Source: Dactylonectria macrodidyma (taxonomy: Eukaryota; Ascomycota; Sordariomycetes; Hypocreales; Nectriaceae). From it: a stretch of DNA of 64,000 nt. Below the pieces are notes generated by a model. The model ran no database searches, was not told where the DNA came from, and saw only the letters and a list, made by a program, of their open reading frames with translations. Below, one piece after another: positions 20,372-30,471 of the stretch (positions are counted from its first letter, which is position 1; each line of letters starts with the position of its first letter). The position numbers were made by a program, and so were the translations under genes. Location: assembly GCA_020744425.1 (NCBI GenBank), contig JAGMUV010000027.1, positions 558,001-622,000 of the forward strand, given 5' to 3'.

Positions 20372-21178
20372 ATGGATTTCGGTCTCAACCCCGAAGAGCT
20401 CTCTAATGATTTACTCTTCGTTGTTTGTGCTCGTTGTGGGGAGGAGAGACCGAAGAGTGCCTTCACAGCAAAGAGGCAGTCTGCTGGGCAAACTAAGCAA
20501 TGCATAGACTGCCGTAACCAGCGCGTTTCCCATGTAAGCTCTGCCTTCCTCGTCTATAAGACTCTTAACCCTCATCAAATGAAGCATTCTAGATCCAAAG
20601 CCGTGCTCCAGACGCTGCGGAAAATTGCACTTCGTCCATCCTCACCTGGCAGACCTGCCACGAAGAGAACCGACGGAGATGCTGGCCTATCGCCTCCCAA
20701 CGAGAGATCCGGAACCCAGCCTACATCGCCGGAGAAGCTACGGCAACTTCATACAGCTAGGAGTTTATTCGGAGAGCCAATTAGCCAACCGCAGGCGGTG
20801 CCGGGGACGCCAATCCCACCAACTCAACAAAGCTTGCGCAACTTCCGGACTCTTGCTCCCTCACCGACCGTACAGACAACGACCGATCAAATCGCGTCAC
20901 ATTCTGATCCATCTACTGTCCCAAGCAGCACAACTGATGCTGAGTACTCTTACTTGGCTTCTAGGTTCCATAAGGGCGGGAAAGACTCACAAGATGATGC
21001 CTCCAAGGCTGAGGCGAAGACAAGGCAGGTGGCTATACAGCGCGACCATCGTTCACGGCGCCGTGCGGGGGAGACTGTCTCCCTGACTCCCTCGATATCT
21101 CAACTAGGCGTCTCTGCAGTTCCTGATGAGCCTGGAGAAGGTATCCCTGGCCGTGATCGTCGTCGTTGTGCAGGCTAA
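20372..21178 (+). CDS. Zinc-ribbon N-terminal protein, probably a Pif1-gene remnant
   Basis: Frame of 268 residues from ATG. Near the start, VCARCGEERPKSAF and KQCIDCRNQR give a CX2C...CX2C zinc ribbon. The remainder is Ser/Pro/Thr-rich and low in predicted structure (IPPTQQSLRNFRTLAP). The Pif1 helicase C-terminus begins on the same strand right after its stop. Zinc-ribbon N-termini do occur on fungal Pif1-like genes, so I infer this is the front of the same decayed gene with its middle deleted. A free-standing gene remains possible. Confidence 0.4.
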   Translation: MDFGLNPEELSNDLLFVVCARCGEERPKSAFTAKRQSAGQTKQCIDCRNQRVSHVSSAFLVYKTLNPHQMKHSRSKAVLQTLRKIALRPSSPGRPATKRTDGDAGLSPPNERSGTQPTSPEKLRQLHTARSLFGEPISQPQAVPGTPIPPTQQSLRNFRTLAPSPTVQTTTDQIASHSDPSTVPSSTTDAEYSYLASRFHKGGKDSQDDASKAEAKTRQVAIQRDHRSRRRAGETVSLTPSISQLGVSAVPDEPGEGIPGRDRRRCAG

Positions 21179-21870
21179 CCACTGGATTAGCCGATCGCCT
21201 CGGCCGGCCAGTCGTCCAGATCAAGGTTAAGAACGTCGGCCCTGGTGCGGCTGCTGCCCCCGATGATAAGGCGGGCAACCTTGCGAAGCAGATTCTCATA
21301 TGCATTGGCGCCCGTCTGATGCTGACATCCAACCTTTGGCAGCCAGTTGGCCTCTGCAACGGCGCTCGCGGTACCGGTACTGTTTACGACATCGGCTGGG
21401 CGCCCGGGGCTGACCCCATCCAAGACCCTCCCTGTGTTATCATGATGGAGTTTGACAAATACAACGGACCGGTGTTCCTGACCACCCCGATGGCAAGAAG
21501 ATTGTCCCGATTCTCTCAGTTGAGAGGGACTTCCTCATCGGAGCCACTCTCTGCGCTCGCACCCAGTTTCCCCTGATCGTATGCTACGCCATTACCGTGC
21601 ACAAGTCACAAAGCATCACAGAAGATATGATCGTTACGGATCTCTCCTGCCAGGACTTTCAGACTGGTTTAAGCTACGTGGCTGTCTCTCGCGTGAAAAC
21701 GCTCGAGGGTCTGATGTTGGTTGCTCCATTTGATCGTGATCACCTGGTCTACGGGTCTCCCCCGGATGGCATGAAGATGAAGATGAGGGATCAGGAGCTT
21801 AGGAAACGACAGGTGCTCACACGGAATCCGTACATGTCACATAATACCAAGAATTGCCATGGCAATAGAT
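21166..21870 (+). pseudogene. Pif1-family helicase, C-terminal remnant, frameshifted
   Basis: 21166-21576 encodes ICIGARLMLTSNLWQPVGLC and NGARGT...YDIGWAPGADP, then IMMEFDKYNGPVFLTTP. The frame shifts, and 21597-21884 continues MHKSQSITEDMIVTD, GLSYVAVSRVKTLEGLM. These are motifs IV-VI of Pif1 helicases in the right order. At least one frameshift lies near 21375 and another near 21500-21590. The Walker half is missing. It is related to, but clearly diverged from, the remnant at 11640-12421. Confidence 0.8.
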
Positions 21871-23590
21871 CAGTACGTAGATAATGCAGTACCGGTAGTA
21901 GTAATAGCTTCTGGCCCGCGGATACACAGCCTTCGGCTGAGGCTACCCCATGCGCCCCATCGCCGCTCCAATGTGCATGGGGTGACGTAGTATTTTATTG
22001 ATTTGATTTGGTAGCGTTTTGTTTTGTTCGGAGCGCTGGTGCAGAAGTGGAAATGCGGCGCACTTCCATCGTGAATTACTGAGTAGGTTGTGATCAAGGC
22101 CTGGTTCACCGTTGACGAAGCAGAGCTGGCAGCCAACGGTCCTTCAACGCTCCAACTGGTCCCCCAGTTGCCACACCCTCGACTGAGCTCTGGCCAGGTT
22201 CTTATCTAAGCTGATGTCGCTCCGACCTCGAAGGCGGTTGAGTATAGCCTGTCGATCATTTATTGCGTTGAGGGTCAAGAGGTCACTAGGGTCCCCAAAG
22301 AGTGGCCTGGATCTCCAATCGTCGTCATGAGGCAAACTTTGGTCTAGTTGTCTTGTTGATCCCGGCAGTCCTGTCTCACGGTTTCTGTCGAGCCCATGCC
22401 CGATGCCCTGACCTCACTCCACTCCCCCTCCCTCCGCCTTCAGTTTCTGTTGAAATGAGTATATTGTGTTGATTAAAGGAGAAAAAGACTAGCGCTAACC
22501 AGTGGAAGCTATTGACAAGAAGACATCCACATCCCAGCCACCAATGGATCGGAATAGCTATTGATCCGGCAAACAACGGATCTCAATAAGGCAGTCTTGC
22601 TCGAAAATTGCCGGCCGCAGCAATGCAGAGACTCCATGCGTAAAGAGCATTCGACATAAGAGATAGATATTGTAGCCTGTCGTAAGCGGATTGATCCAAG
22701 GGTAAGCGTGACTCGAAGTAGTTACAGTCTAGTTTGGAGTGAAAAGAGGGAGGTGATCTGGGTTTTCGTTGGCAGGGAAAGCGGACGTTGTTTGGGAACC
22801 GACTTGTCCAAAGGGGATAGGTGTGGCTTGTGGAAATCTGCCAAGCATACTGGACCAATGGAGATTGGCCAGGTTTTGATACATAGTGGGTCTCATATCA
22901 CCGGTGGGTCGATTCCTGGGTATCATGCCTGACGTCTTTTTCCAAAGCATTGATTGGTGTAAGTTAGGGAGTTACGGTTCCGCACTAGGAATGTCTGACC
23001 AACTCTTGCTGCAGAAATCGGGCTGCGTGTGACAGCCTTCGTCAGTTAGAAAGCCCCAAAACTTGCGCAAGAACAAGCACAGCCCATGTTTACGGAGTCG
23101 GTCTCAGCAGATTCGTAGGCATAACTGTTGCGTTCTTTTATTCCCGATGGAGTATGAGAGGCTACTACGTCGTGTGGCCGTGTTTCTACTACCATTACCC
23201 ACCTCCTGCACTGTGTGAACGGTTAGTAAACAGACTTCATATGCTGAAAAAGTATTTCCCTAGCGCAAAACAGAGTCGAACACGTGGAAGCATGTACCTA
23301 GTCCTCCGAGAGGCGATACCGCACACTAATCCTTGCGTGATTTGGCCGAGAGCCAACACACGCGGCCAGGGGACTCGGGAGTCGGGTCGGGGCTGATTCG
23401 AGAGGCCCAAACGTGACGCGACATGACGCGAAACTCTTATTACGATCCGATTCTTATTTCCCACAAAAGCGAACTGGGAAGGAGGAGCGGGGAGTCCCAC
23501 TTCAGGAATCGCCTGCCATCCAGCATCACGTGTTGCGGTGAAACCGACAGGGTCAGAATTAGTGAACCAGGCAACCAGAGATGTGGATAT
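21871..23590. other. No recognisable gene
   Basis: About 1.7 kb of short frames. A minus-strand frame at 22144-22335 has a helical, coding-like look (DLLTLNAINDRQAILNRLRG) but no named domain. Nothing else stands out. Confidence 0.4.
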
Positions 23591-23599
23591 AGCTTACCC

Positions 23600-23650
23600 T
23601 CTAGGGTGTGTCCCCCGGGCGAATAAAAACCTACCTACCAACCTATGTGG
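23600..23650 (+). repeat. Non-LTR retrotransposon-like 3' tail
   Basis: ACCCTCTAGGGTGTGTCC, then CCGGGCGAATAAAAAC and CTACCTACCAACC. It shares the GGGCGAATAAA core and short tandem tail with 8210, 9666 and the minus-strand 49150. It lies about 260 bp upstream of the next gene and could contribute to its 5' region. Confidence 0.45.
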
Positions 23651-23909
23651 ATATGACCAACTAACATAAAAACAATGCCGGCACATCCGCTATTCTCCAA
23701 TCAGTCTCAGAGCATTCTCCAATCAGTCCCAGAGCCCTCCAAAACTTTCGCGATTCCGGCACTTCTCTCATCTTCCCAGCTGAAACCGCATCTCGCCTGG
23801 TCTCAACGACCAGCGAGCGTGAGTTTTAAGGAGCCAACCCGGAACGGTCTTGGTACTTCATCGGGGTACCACCCTCTCAATCTTTGTTTTTACTGCGGCC
23901 ACAAAGACC

Positions 23910-26684
23910 ATGGCGGAACCCGATCCCCCACCCTCCTTGCTCCAGATCAGAGCCATGGAAGAGTGCGTGTCACAAGTCTGCCAACATCTCGAGGACACTA
24001 AGTCTCCTCATCTTTTGTATCAGGAGCAGGTGGCAGTGCTGAAGGATAGTGTTGAGCAGGAGTGGGCGCGCGTTTCGTCCAACCTCACCCGGCAAGACTT
24101 GACAACCCTGCAACAAAGCACACTGAAGCTCGGTGGTCAGTTGAGGGAGCTGGAGCTCAAGCACGCCGCTACCATCAAGGAAGACGACAAGGCGTACAGA
24201 GCCTCACTGGAAGCACAAGTTAGAAAGCTCTGCAGGGATATGGTCGACATATTTGGAAGATCCTTGGTGACGGAGACCCTACAGGAATGCCCAACGGAGC
24301 CTGTGCCAGGATTGCGCAGTCCTGCTAACGGGCCCCTTGCTCCAACAGACGCCACATCGCAAGAGCACACACAGTCAGCATCTCAACACAACGCTACAGA
24401 TACACCGCCTAATGTTGAGTCTCAAGATGCCAACATGCAAGAACCCGACAGCACCGAAGACCAGACCACGCCCACCAACTCGTCCATTTCCATCAATCCC
24501 GTTAGTCCAAGGCTCCGATCCTAACCTCAAGTCCTGCTTCCCCGCTAATATGTTTAGAAAAAAAGAATGGGATCTGTCGTCTCAGGTAAACAAAAACGTG
24601 CCCGAGTAGGGCAAACTGAGCCTGCAGAGACCAAAAGAACCATCGAGTTCGATGAGGTCTTCCAAGATGGGAATGCCGCTATAAAGCATACAATAGTCCA
24701 GTTCCGTGACGAGTGGTACATTCTTCTGTGCGATGAGCACGGACTCAGTTTCAAACATCATCCCATCATGTCGGCTGCCAAGCATCTCAACGGGAGGGCT
24801 CACGGTAAGCTGCCTAAAGATCACGAAATGGCCATCAAGCACCTTGGTGTTCGCGTTCTAAACTGCAGCGCAAAACTCGCAGAGGAGAACAATAGGGTAT
24901 GTCTGGTGGCATATCGAACGGGATACGAGCCGTCAAAGTTGCGCACGCGAACCAAGAACAATAAATCTGAATGCATTCACGTCTCGCCGCTTCTTGAACA
25001 AACAGATCAACATGTAGACACGCCGTTGGGCAACAGGGGAAGCGCATGTGTGAATGGTAGGGGCAAGAGTGGCCGGAGACCGCGAAAACAATTTGATGGA
25101 ATTGTTGATCCAACTCCAGGCGGCATTTATCTCGGATACTGGTCAAAGTCCAGGGAGTGGCAAGCTGTACTCGTTCTCCCTGGAGTTGCAACCGAGCAAC
25201 CCATTGATATTGGCTTCTCAGGCACAATCCAGGACCTAGGTCTCACAGAACAACTACCGCAGTGTTACACTTATGATCCCCAGACGGGTATTCTTGATTG
25301 GCAAGAGGGCTACAAAGATGGAGGTCCTTTGGTTACAGAGCGACAATTTCCCGTCATGTACTTTGACGGCTTAGATTTTCCGAGCGAAAGCTCTGTTGGC
25401 TGGGTGGCAGCCAACGATCTCCAGTCTGTTGATACTCAAGATTCCAACTTCGAGCTAACTCCTCACTTCAAATCAGTCCTGAATTTTTTGGAGACCCAAA
25501 GAAGCAAACAGGTCGAGAATTCAAATCTCGAGAACATGGAACAAACGGAATTGAGACTGGGCCCGGCAGACATCGACACTCTGGATTCTACGGTCGTCAC
25601 CGCACCAGCGGCTTTGCCGGCAGAACAAAGCCAAGAGGAACAGTCAAATCCCCAACCTGGCCTCAGCCAAAATAATTGTCAATCAGATGACCAAGAGGCG
25701 CCACTGTCGTCCGAAGAAGGCCGCACCAACAGCGTGGCGGGCTTACCATCGAGCAGAGCTGACTTTCGTCACAACCCTAGTGCCGATCCGAAGACTCACC
25801 ATGAAAATCAGAACCCCAACGTTGTGGCCGTAAACAGCGATTTCTCCAGCAATGCAGCTTCGGCAGCGGCCACAGGAACTCCTCCAGCTGGCGACCGGCC
25901 CGAACCCGTCATCTCACCTTCGATGTCTTTATCTGTACAACCAGTCACGGCTCCAACCCCAGACAACCAAGGTGAACGTGACAGCCCACTCAGGAATAGA
26001 AAATTGCTCCAAATGGCAGCTGATGGCTGCAGACTGAATGGGTGGTTGGACCAAGACGGCCCTTCAGCAGTGGAGGAAGTGGATGGAACCCGAACAGCCG
26101 CAAGCCGACAAAGTCGCATTTCACCACTAGCAGACGGTCCAATCCATCCAAGTCAAACCCATATTGCACCAGGCCCACTTCGATTTCAAGCGAAGGACCA
26201 AGGGAAAGACACGGAGTCACCCCCAATTGCAATGCAGGCTACAGAGCGAACTAAGATTGATGATCAGCGCCTCAATCTATTGAGACAGCCGCATAGTGCC
26301 GAGGGTCCGACATCTTTTCACAAAGAACACCCCCATACATCAAATGTCGTATCGAACGATGAACGCGATATTCAAGCAGGACCACCACAAGGACCCGGGT
26401 CCTCCCCCCTTCACCAATCAAGCTTCGTCCTCCCCGTTCCGCGGAATCTCAACTTAGGTCTCACAGTACCAGCAATGTATCAACTACGGCCCCTCAATCC
26501 CATGCCGCCCAATCAGACTACCCCACAGCCATTTCCCCAGTCTCAGTTAACCGACAATACACACTCAGTTGGCTGCCAAGAACCTATCTTGAGTCCCGAC
26601 TATCGACTAGTCACGCTTCCCCCCCTCTCAATACCAAGCATGTCGACAAGACCTAGTCTACAACCACATTCCGTTGGTAACTAG
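23910..26684 (+). CDS. Conserved fungal protein of unknown function, one intron, intact
   Basis: Exon 1 23910-24500 and exon 2 24558-26684, joined in frame across a 57-nt intron (GTTAGT...GCTAATATGTTTAG), give 905 residues. Residues 1-110 are charged and helical, likely coiled coil (QEQVAVLKDSVEQEWARV; TLKLGGQLRELELKHAAT). After a Ser/Thr/Pro linker comes a conserved block: TIEFDEVFQDGNAAIKHTIV, EWYILLCDEHGLSFKHHPI and SAAKHLNGRAHGKLP. The CX2H...H spacing suggests a degenerate zinc-finger fold. A second block runs GGIYLGYWSKSREWQAVLVL to FPVMYFDGLDF. The last 350 residues are disordered. I recognise the architecture from other filamentous fungi, where it recurs in repeat-rich regions, but know no function. 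The ATG at 23910 was chosen because the frame before it opens only at a TTG. Confidence 0.7.
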
Positions 26685-26689
26685 GCTCC

Positions 26690-27445
26690 TAACGCATCGC
26701 CGCGTTTATTGCCATGTCCAACCCCAAACCCGCCTTCAGCGAACTCGGCATCATCACTAACGATTGGACAATCAAGCCAACTCCACCCACAACAACCCTC
26801 GGAACCAGATACCCGGTGGGGGTGTTCTTGCCCTCATTGTTCAAAGCGTTATGTTACACTGGTTTGGAGGGACAAACATATGTAGGACTGTCACTCAGCA
26901 CACTAAATCAATTGGCTTGTATTAAATATTGAACTGCTTCCTTGGATTTAATAATGAGATCTTAAACGTAATCTTGCAGGAAGAATAGGCTCTGTTCTTA
27001 TATTAGCTGTTCTCCATATTCAGAAACACCGAGTTGCCACTTGGCGGTGATGAGGCTGCGGGCACCCCGGCCATTCTTATAGCTCCATGAGCCGCAACAC
27101 TCGGTGTCTGGAGCACCCTTGGTACGGTAGTACCAGGCTTTCTAACCATACGAGTATGGTTTAGTTAAACCATATATTGCCCATGTATTGCCCATATGCC
27201 TATACCATACGGCCTAAGGCGTATTATCATATATCATCATACGCGGGATAAAATTACTCCGAAGTCAAAGACATTAAAGTTACTTCCTGTGACACGACGG
27301 CCGTCGCAAGTCCTGACTACTCAGCCAAGGTCATCACGCCATGGCTTTGGAATTTTTCCCTTATACAACCCTTTCGCACCGTTTGCCCAGTCCAGCAGCT
27401 CTCCACGATTTTGTTTAAATCCCAAACTCTCTTACACTCTGCAAA
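26690..27445. other. Intergenic with palindromes
   Basis: No gene beyond a 72-residue frame at 26714-26932. It contains GGTACGGTAGTACC (27121-27134) and nested hairpins ACCATACGAGTATGGT and ATGGTTTAGTTAAACCAT (27145-27173), followed by AT-rich sequence that probably includes the promoter of the next gene. Confidence 0.5.
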
Positions 27446-28152
27446 ATGTCCCGGCAATCGACCTTCTCAAATACTATCCACGTGCGAGACTTTGTCGACA
27501 GCGTTACGGACGATCCAGGTCGGGAAAACGCACCTAACTATGTGGAAATCCAGACTGAAGTTAACATCTTCGATGAGAACGGCTTCTATGGTTCTCGCAT
27601 CGACATTGACCCCATCCGCACCCGCATTCATGCCTATCTGACGCGAGAAGAGCGGGAGCTCTACACCCCTAACACCTTCTTCTATGCCGACGGCCGCTTC
27701 TCCGCCGCCCAGTCTGCGGCCGGCACGCTAGAGATCAGCGTCCAGGCTCTCAGTTTGTCGAGGTACGTCACGACTCACACTCGGCCTCATACGACCTGAC
27801 CTTCCTAGACACCCTGGTGACGTCTCTGACTTCGACGAGTATCGCCGCTACTTACCAGGACAGTGGTGCCCGATGGTGACGGTCATCGGATCCGTACCAT
27901 GGCCCAGCGACAACACCAGCGACCCTTCTGAACCTCGCCGCTTCACCGTTGAAACATCCGCGTACGACGCCTCAAAGGCATCTCCAGTCCCGTTCTCCGT
28001 GGCTTGTTTCTTTGAAAATACGAAGCGGTGGCAAAGAGTCAGAACACCATCACCGGGAGCTCTCCTGAGCATCACCGCCAAGGTAGCTGGTCACACCACT
28101 GACACCAATCAGCTGGCCCTCCGTGTCCTTGACTTGGCCTACATGCCGAGAC

Positions 28153-28183
<31 letters not shown>

Positions 28184-28529
28184 GCCCACGCCGACTCCGA
28201 CCGCTACTCCGCCTTCAAAGCGGTCCGCTCGCTGGGAGGGCCGGGCCACCCCATCCACCCCTTCAAAGAGACAGCGCGTCTCCGAGGGCGCCAGCGATGT
28301 TGCGGAGCCATCCAACGGGAATCCAACTTCGCAAGAAGCGACAGGAGGCCGCCTCCATCTGCCGCACACAGCGGACAGCGCAAAAGCCACACCCAATCCC
28401 CCATCTCCATTAACTATAGCTGATGCTGAGGAATCCTCGATCACATTAGCCCCTTCCCCCAGTCCTGATGGTGGAACACGGCCGCATCGCAGCCGGCACC
28501 CCCCTAAGAAATATGCCGATGGAGAGTAG
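27446..28529 (+). CDS. Two-exon protein with possible OB-like fold and polyproline linker
   Basis: Exon 1 27446-27762 and exon 2 27809-28529, joined across a 46-nt intron (GTACGT...CCTGACCTTCCTAG), give 345 residues. The start is MSRQSTFSNTIHVRDFVDSV. The middle (WCPMVTVIGSVPWPSD, SVACFFENTKRWQRV, LLSITAKVAGHTTDTNQLAL, RVLDLAYMPRP) alternates short strands like an OB fold, which would suit ssDNA or RNA binding; this is a structural guess. A 28-base C run (28156-28183) encodes polyproline. The C-terminus is Ser/Pro-rich and basic (RHPPKKYADGE). It lies 2 kb upstream of the Helitron pair on the same strand. The family looks fungal-specific. The C run could be miscounted, which would change the downstream frame. 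Confidence 0.65.
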
Positions 28530-28657
28530 ACAATGGTCACTACCACGGTGTCGGGCGCCTTTACATTTGAATTTATTTCTCCCTTTCACCCTACTGTCCT
28601 GTACCTAGCCATGACTCTCGATCTTGCAAGGCGACTCTTGCAAGGTGACTCCCCTGC

Positions 28658-29203
28658 TCAGTCACTTTCTTCGTCCCGAGATACACACGCTCCCCTGTGT
28701 GTCTTCCAGTCTGCCTTCTGGTGGTCTTTGCCACAGTATGCCACAGCCTTGCACCGCCCGCACTTCCTGATCCCTTCCATCTTTCCGCACACCGCGCAAA
28801 CTATGGCTCCCACCCGAGCCTCGGCCCCTGCCCCAACTTCGAACATCTCCTCCTGGATGGCTTGTCGCGTCTGGCTTTCGCATTCGCCTTTCCCACACAC
28901 GCCGCTGACAAGAACCCCAACGTAGGGATCACCCTCTTTGTGAAGAAAGGACATTGGCGTCTGCAGAACGGTCGCGATGGGTGGTCCGCAAATTCCGTAA
29001 AACGGATTGGACGCTGCGCGACAAGCCGGTTCGTGTTCTTTCAAAAAAGGCAGCACTGCACATTGAAAACGATAGGCGTATGAATCATCTTGTCGGGCAT
29101 GGGATAGGGGCCTGACGAGACTCTTTGAAATCTCGTGAGTAAAATTCAGACCTTCATGGATATTGTCGCAAGAAAATTGGAACCGAACCGGGCACGTCGC
29201 CAT
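28658..29203 (-). CDS. MYND-type zinc finger protein, possibly 5'-truncated
   Basis: 181 residues from ATG at 29203. A conserved block (TVLQTPMSFLHKEGDPYVGV, then LVSGVCGKGECESQTRQAIQ) is followed by a C-terminal MYND finger with the cysteines CAVCGK...CGRCKAVAYCGKDHQ and a final H and C in KADWKTHRGAC. MYND fingers bind proline-rich partners. The first 55 residues look less conserved, so the true start may lie upstream or be lost. A 185-bp piece of the same gene, without the finger, is at 4478-4663. The gene is antisense to its neighbours and close to the OB-like gene's 3' end. Confidence 0.65.
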   Translation of the reverse strand: MATCPVRFQFSCDNIHEGLNFTHEISKSLVRPLSHARQDDSYAYRFQCAVLPFLKEHEPACRAASNPFYGICGPPIATVLQTPMSFLHKEGDPYVGVLVSGVCGKGECESQTRQAIQEEMFEVGAGAEARVGAIVCAVCGKMEGIRKCGRCKAVAYCGKDHQKADWKTHRGACVSRDEESD

Positions 29204-29209
29204 GTTCAC

Positions 29210-30471
29210 GGATGAGAGAGAGGACTATAGATGCTGTATCTTCCTTGCAATCAAATGAATTGACCACAATGCTTCTAATCGTGAGCTTTTGGGAGAGTGA
29301 GTGCCAGTGACATGACTCCGCCCGGGTTGCTATTAAGGTTTCCATGAGGTATTACAGAGAGCCGGGGATATGTTTCATAATCTCGACATGCCAATCACAC
29401 ACCACCCACAGTCGAGCCTGCAACGACGCCATAATAGCCGAGCTGCCGATCTTGCTTCAACTAAATTCATGTCAGCTCAAAATAATAAAATTTGCCTGAG
29501 GAACGTTAGTGACGAAGGTTCTTCCTTCCGCGCCTTCAGACCCCTCAACGCCCGGTTCGCTCGACGATCTGAGCCTTCTAAGCCCCTTTTGATGCGCCAC
29601 CCTTTCTGAGCCACCTTCGTGAAACGAACCACATCTGAGGAGCCACGGCTGACGTAGTGTCTGCTCCTAGCCTAGCCTTGGATGACGAAGAGGCTACCAT
29701 GGTTCTAGGATGGTTCTAGGCGTCGCCATGAGACTGCCGCCGTCCCCGTGATGATGTGGTCTGAAACAGGGCGGCCTGGGTTCTGGCGTCGGCCTGGCGC
29801 CAGTGTCACATATCGGGATATCAGATTTTGCAGCTATAACAGTCAAGCTTTCTGCCCTTCATCATAAGGTTCCACAGCCACTTTCCTCGTCACTGGCCTC
29901 GTCATCAGCTTCGTCACAAGCCTAGCTTTTCCTATGATCAGGAGGATAGCTAGATAAAGTCAAATAGTCCGTAGCATCCGGACCGCCTTGGCTGTCCGAG
30001 GTCATCATCAGTCTCTTCGTCTATAAGACTGACCCAAAGACCCTCATTAGATAGGAAGAATAGCAAGAGCTTCTCACACACATGATCACTTCCATCTCCT
30101 AGATGCAACAGCCAGAGAGGGTGTAAATGGGGCAAGCAACAACTAGAGTTATAGGGCTCAGAGATTAATCTGATAACATCACCACCCCCAACCTTCTATT
30201 CTACTGCTATTGACCTGCGTCCCTCACTCTTCTCATCTGGCTCATCACAAACAGGGTGGCCGGGGTTCCGACGTTGCCTTGCGACCGTCGCCGTCCCCGC
30301 GATGATGTGGTCTGAAACAGGCCGAGATTCCGCGCCACCAGCGACGTCGCCTGTGTCAACATCTTCTCTGGGCCCTCGTCCAGCTCCTTTTCATACCGAG
30401 CATGGCCACATTTGTTTGCCCCTCAGCTTCCCGCTTTGAGTGCACATGTTTACGACGAGACAGCTTGTACG
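29210..30471. other. 5' region of Helitron 1, no gene recognised
   Basis: Contains two related blocks, CCGTCCCCGTGATGATG...TCTGAAACAGG at 29732-29768 and the same with one change at 30286-30322, plus CAGGGYGGCCKGGGTTC at 29765 and 30251. GGTTCTTCCTTCCGCG at 29518 recurs at 37427. These repeats suggest Helitron-derived sequence, but I could not fix a 5' terminus. Confidence 0.4.
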
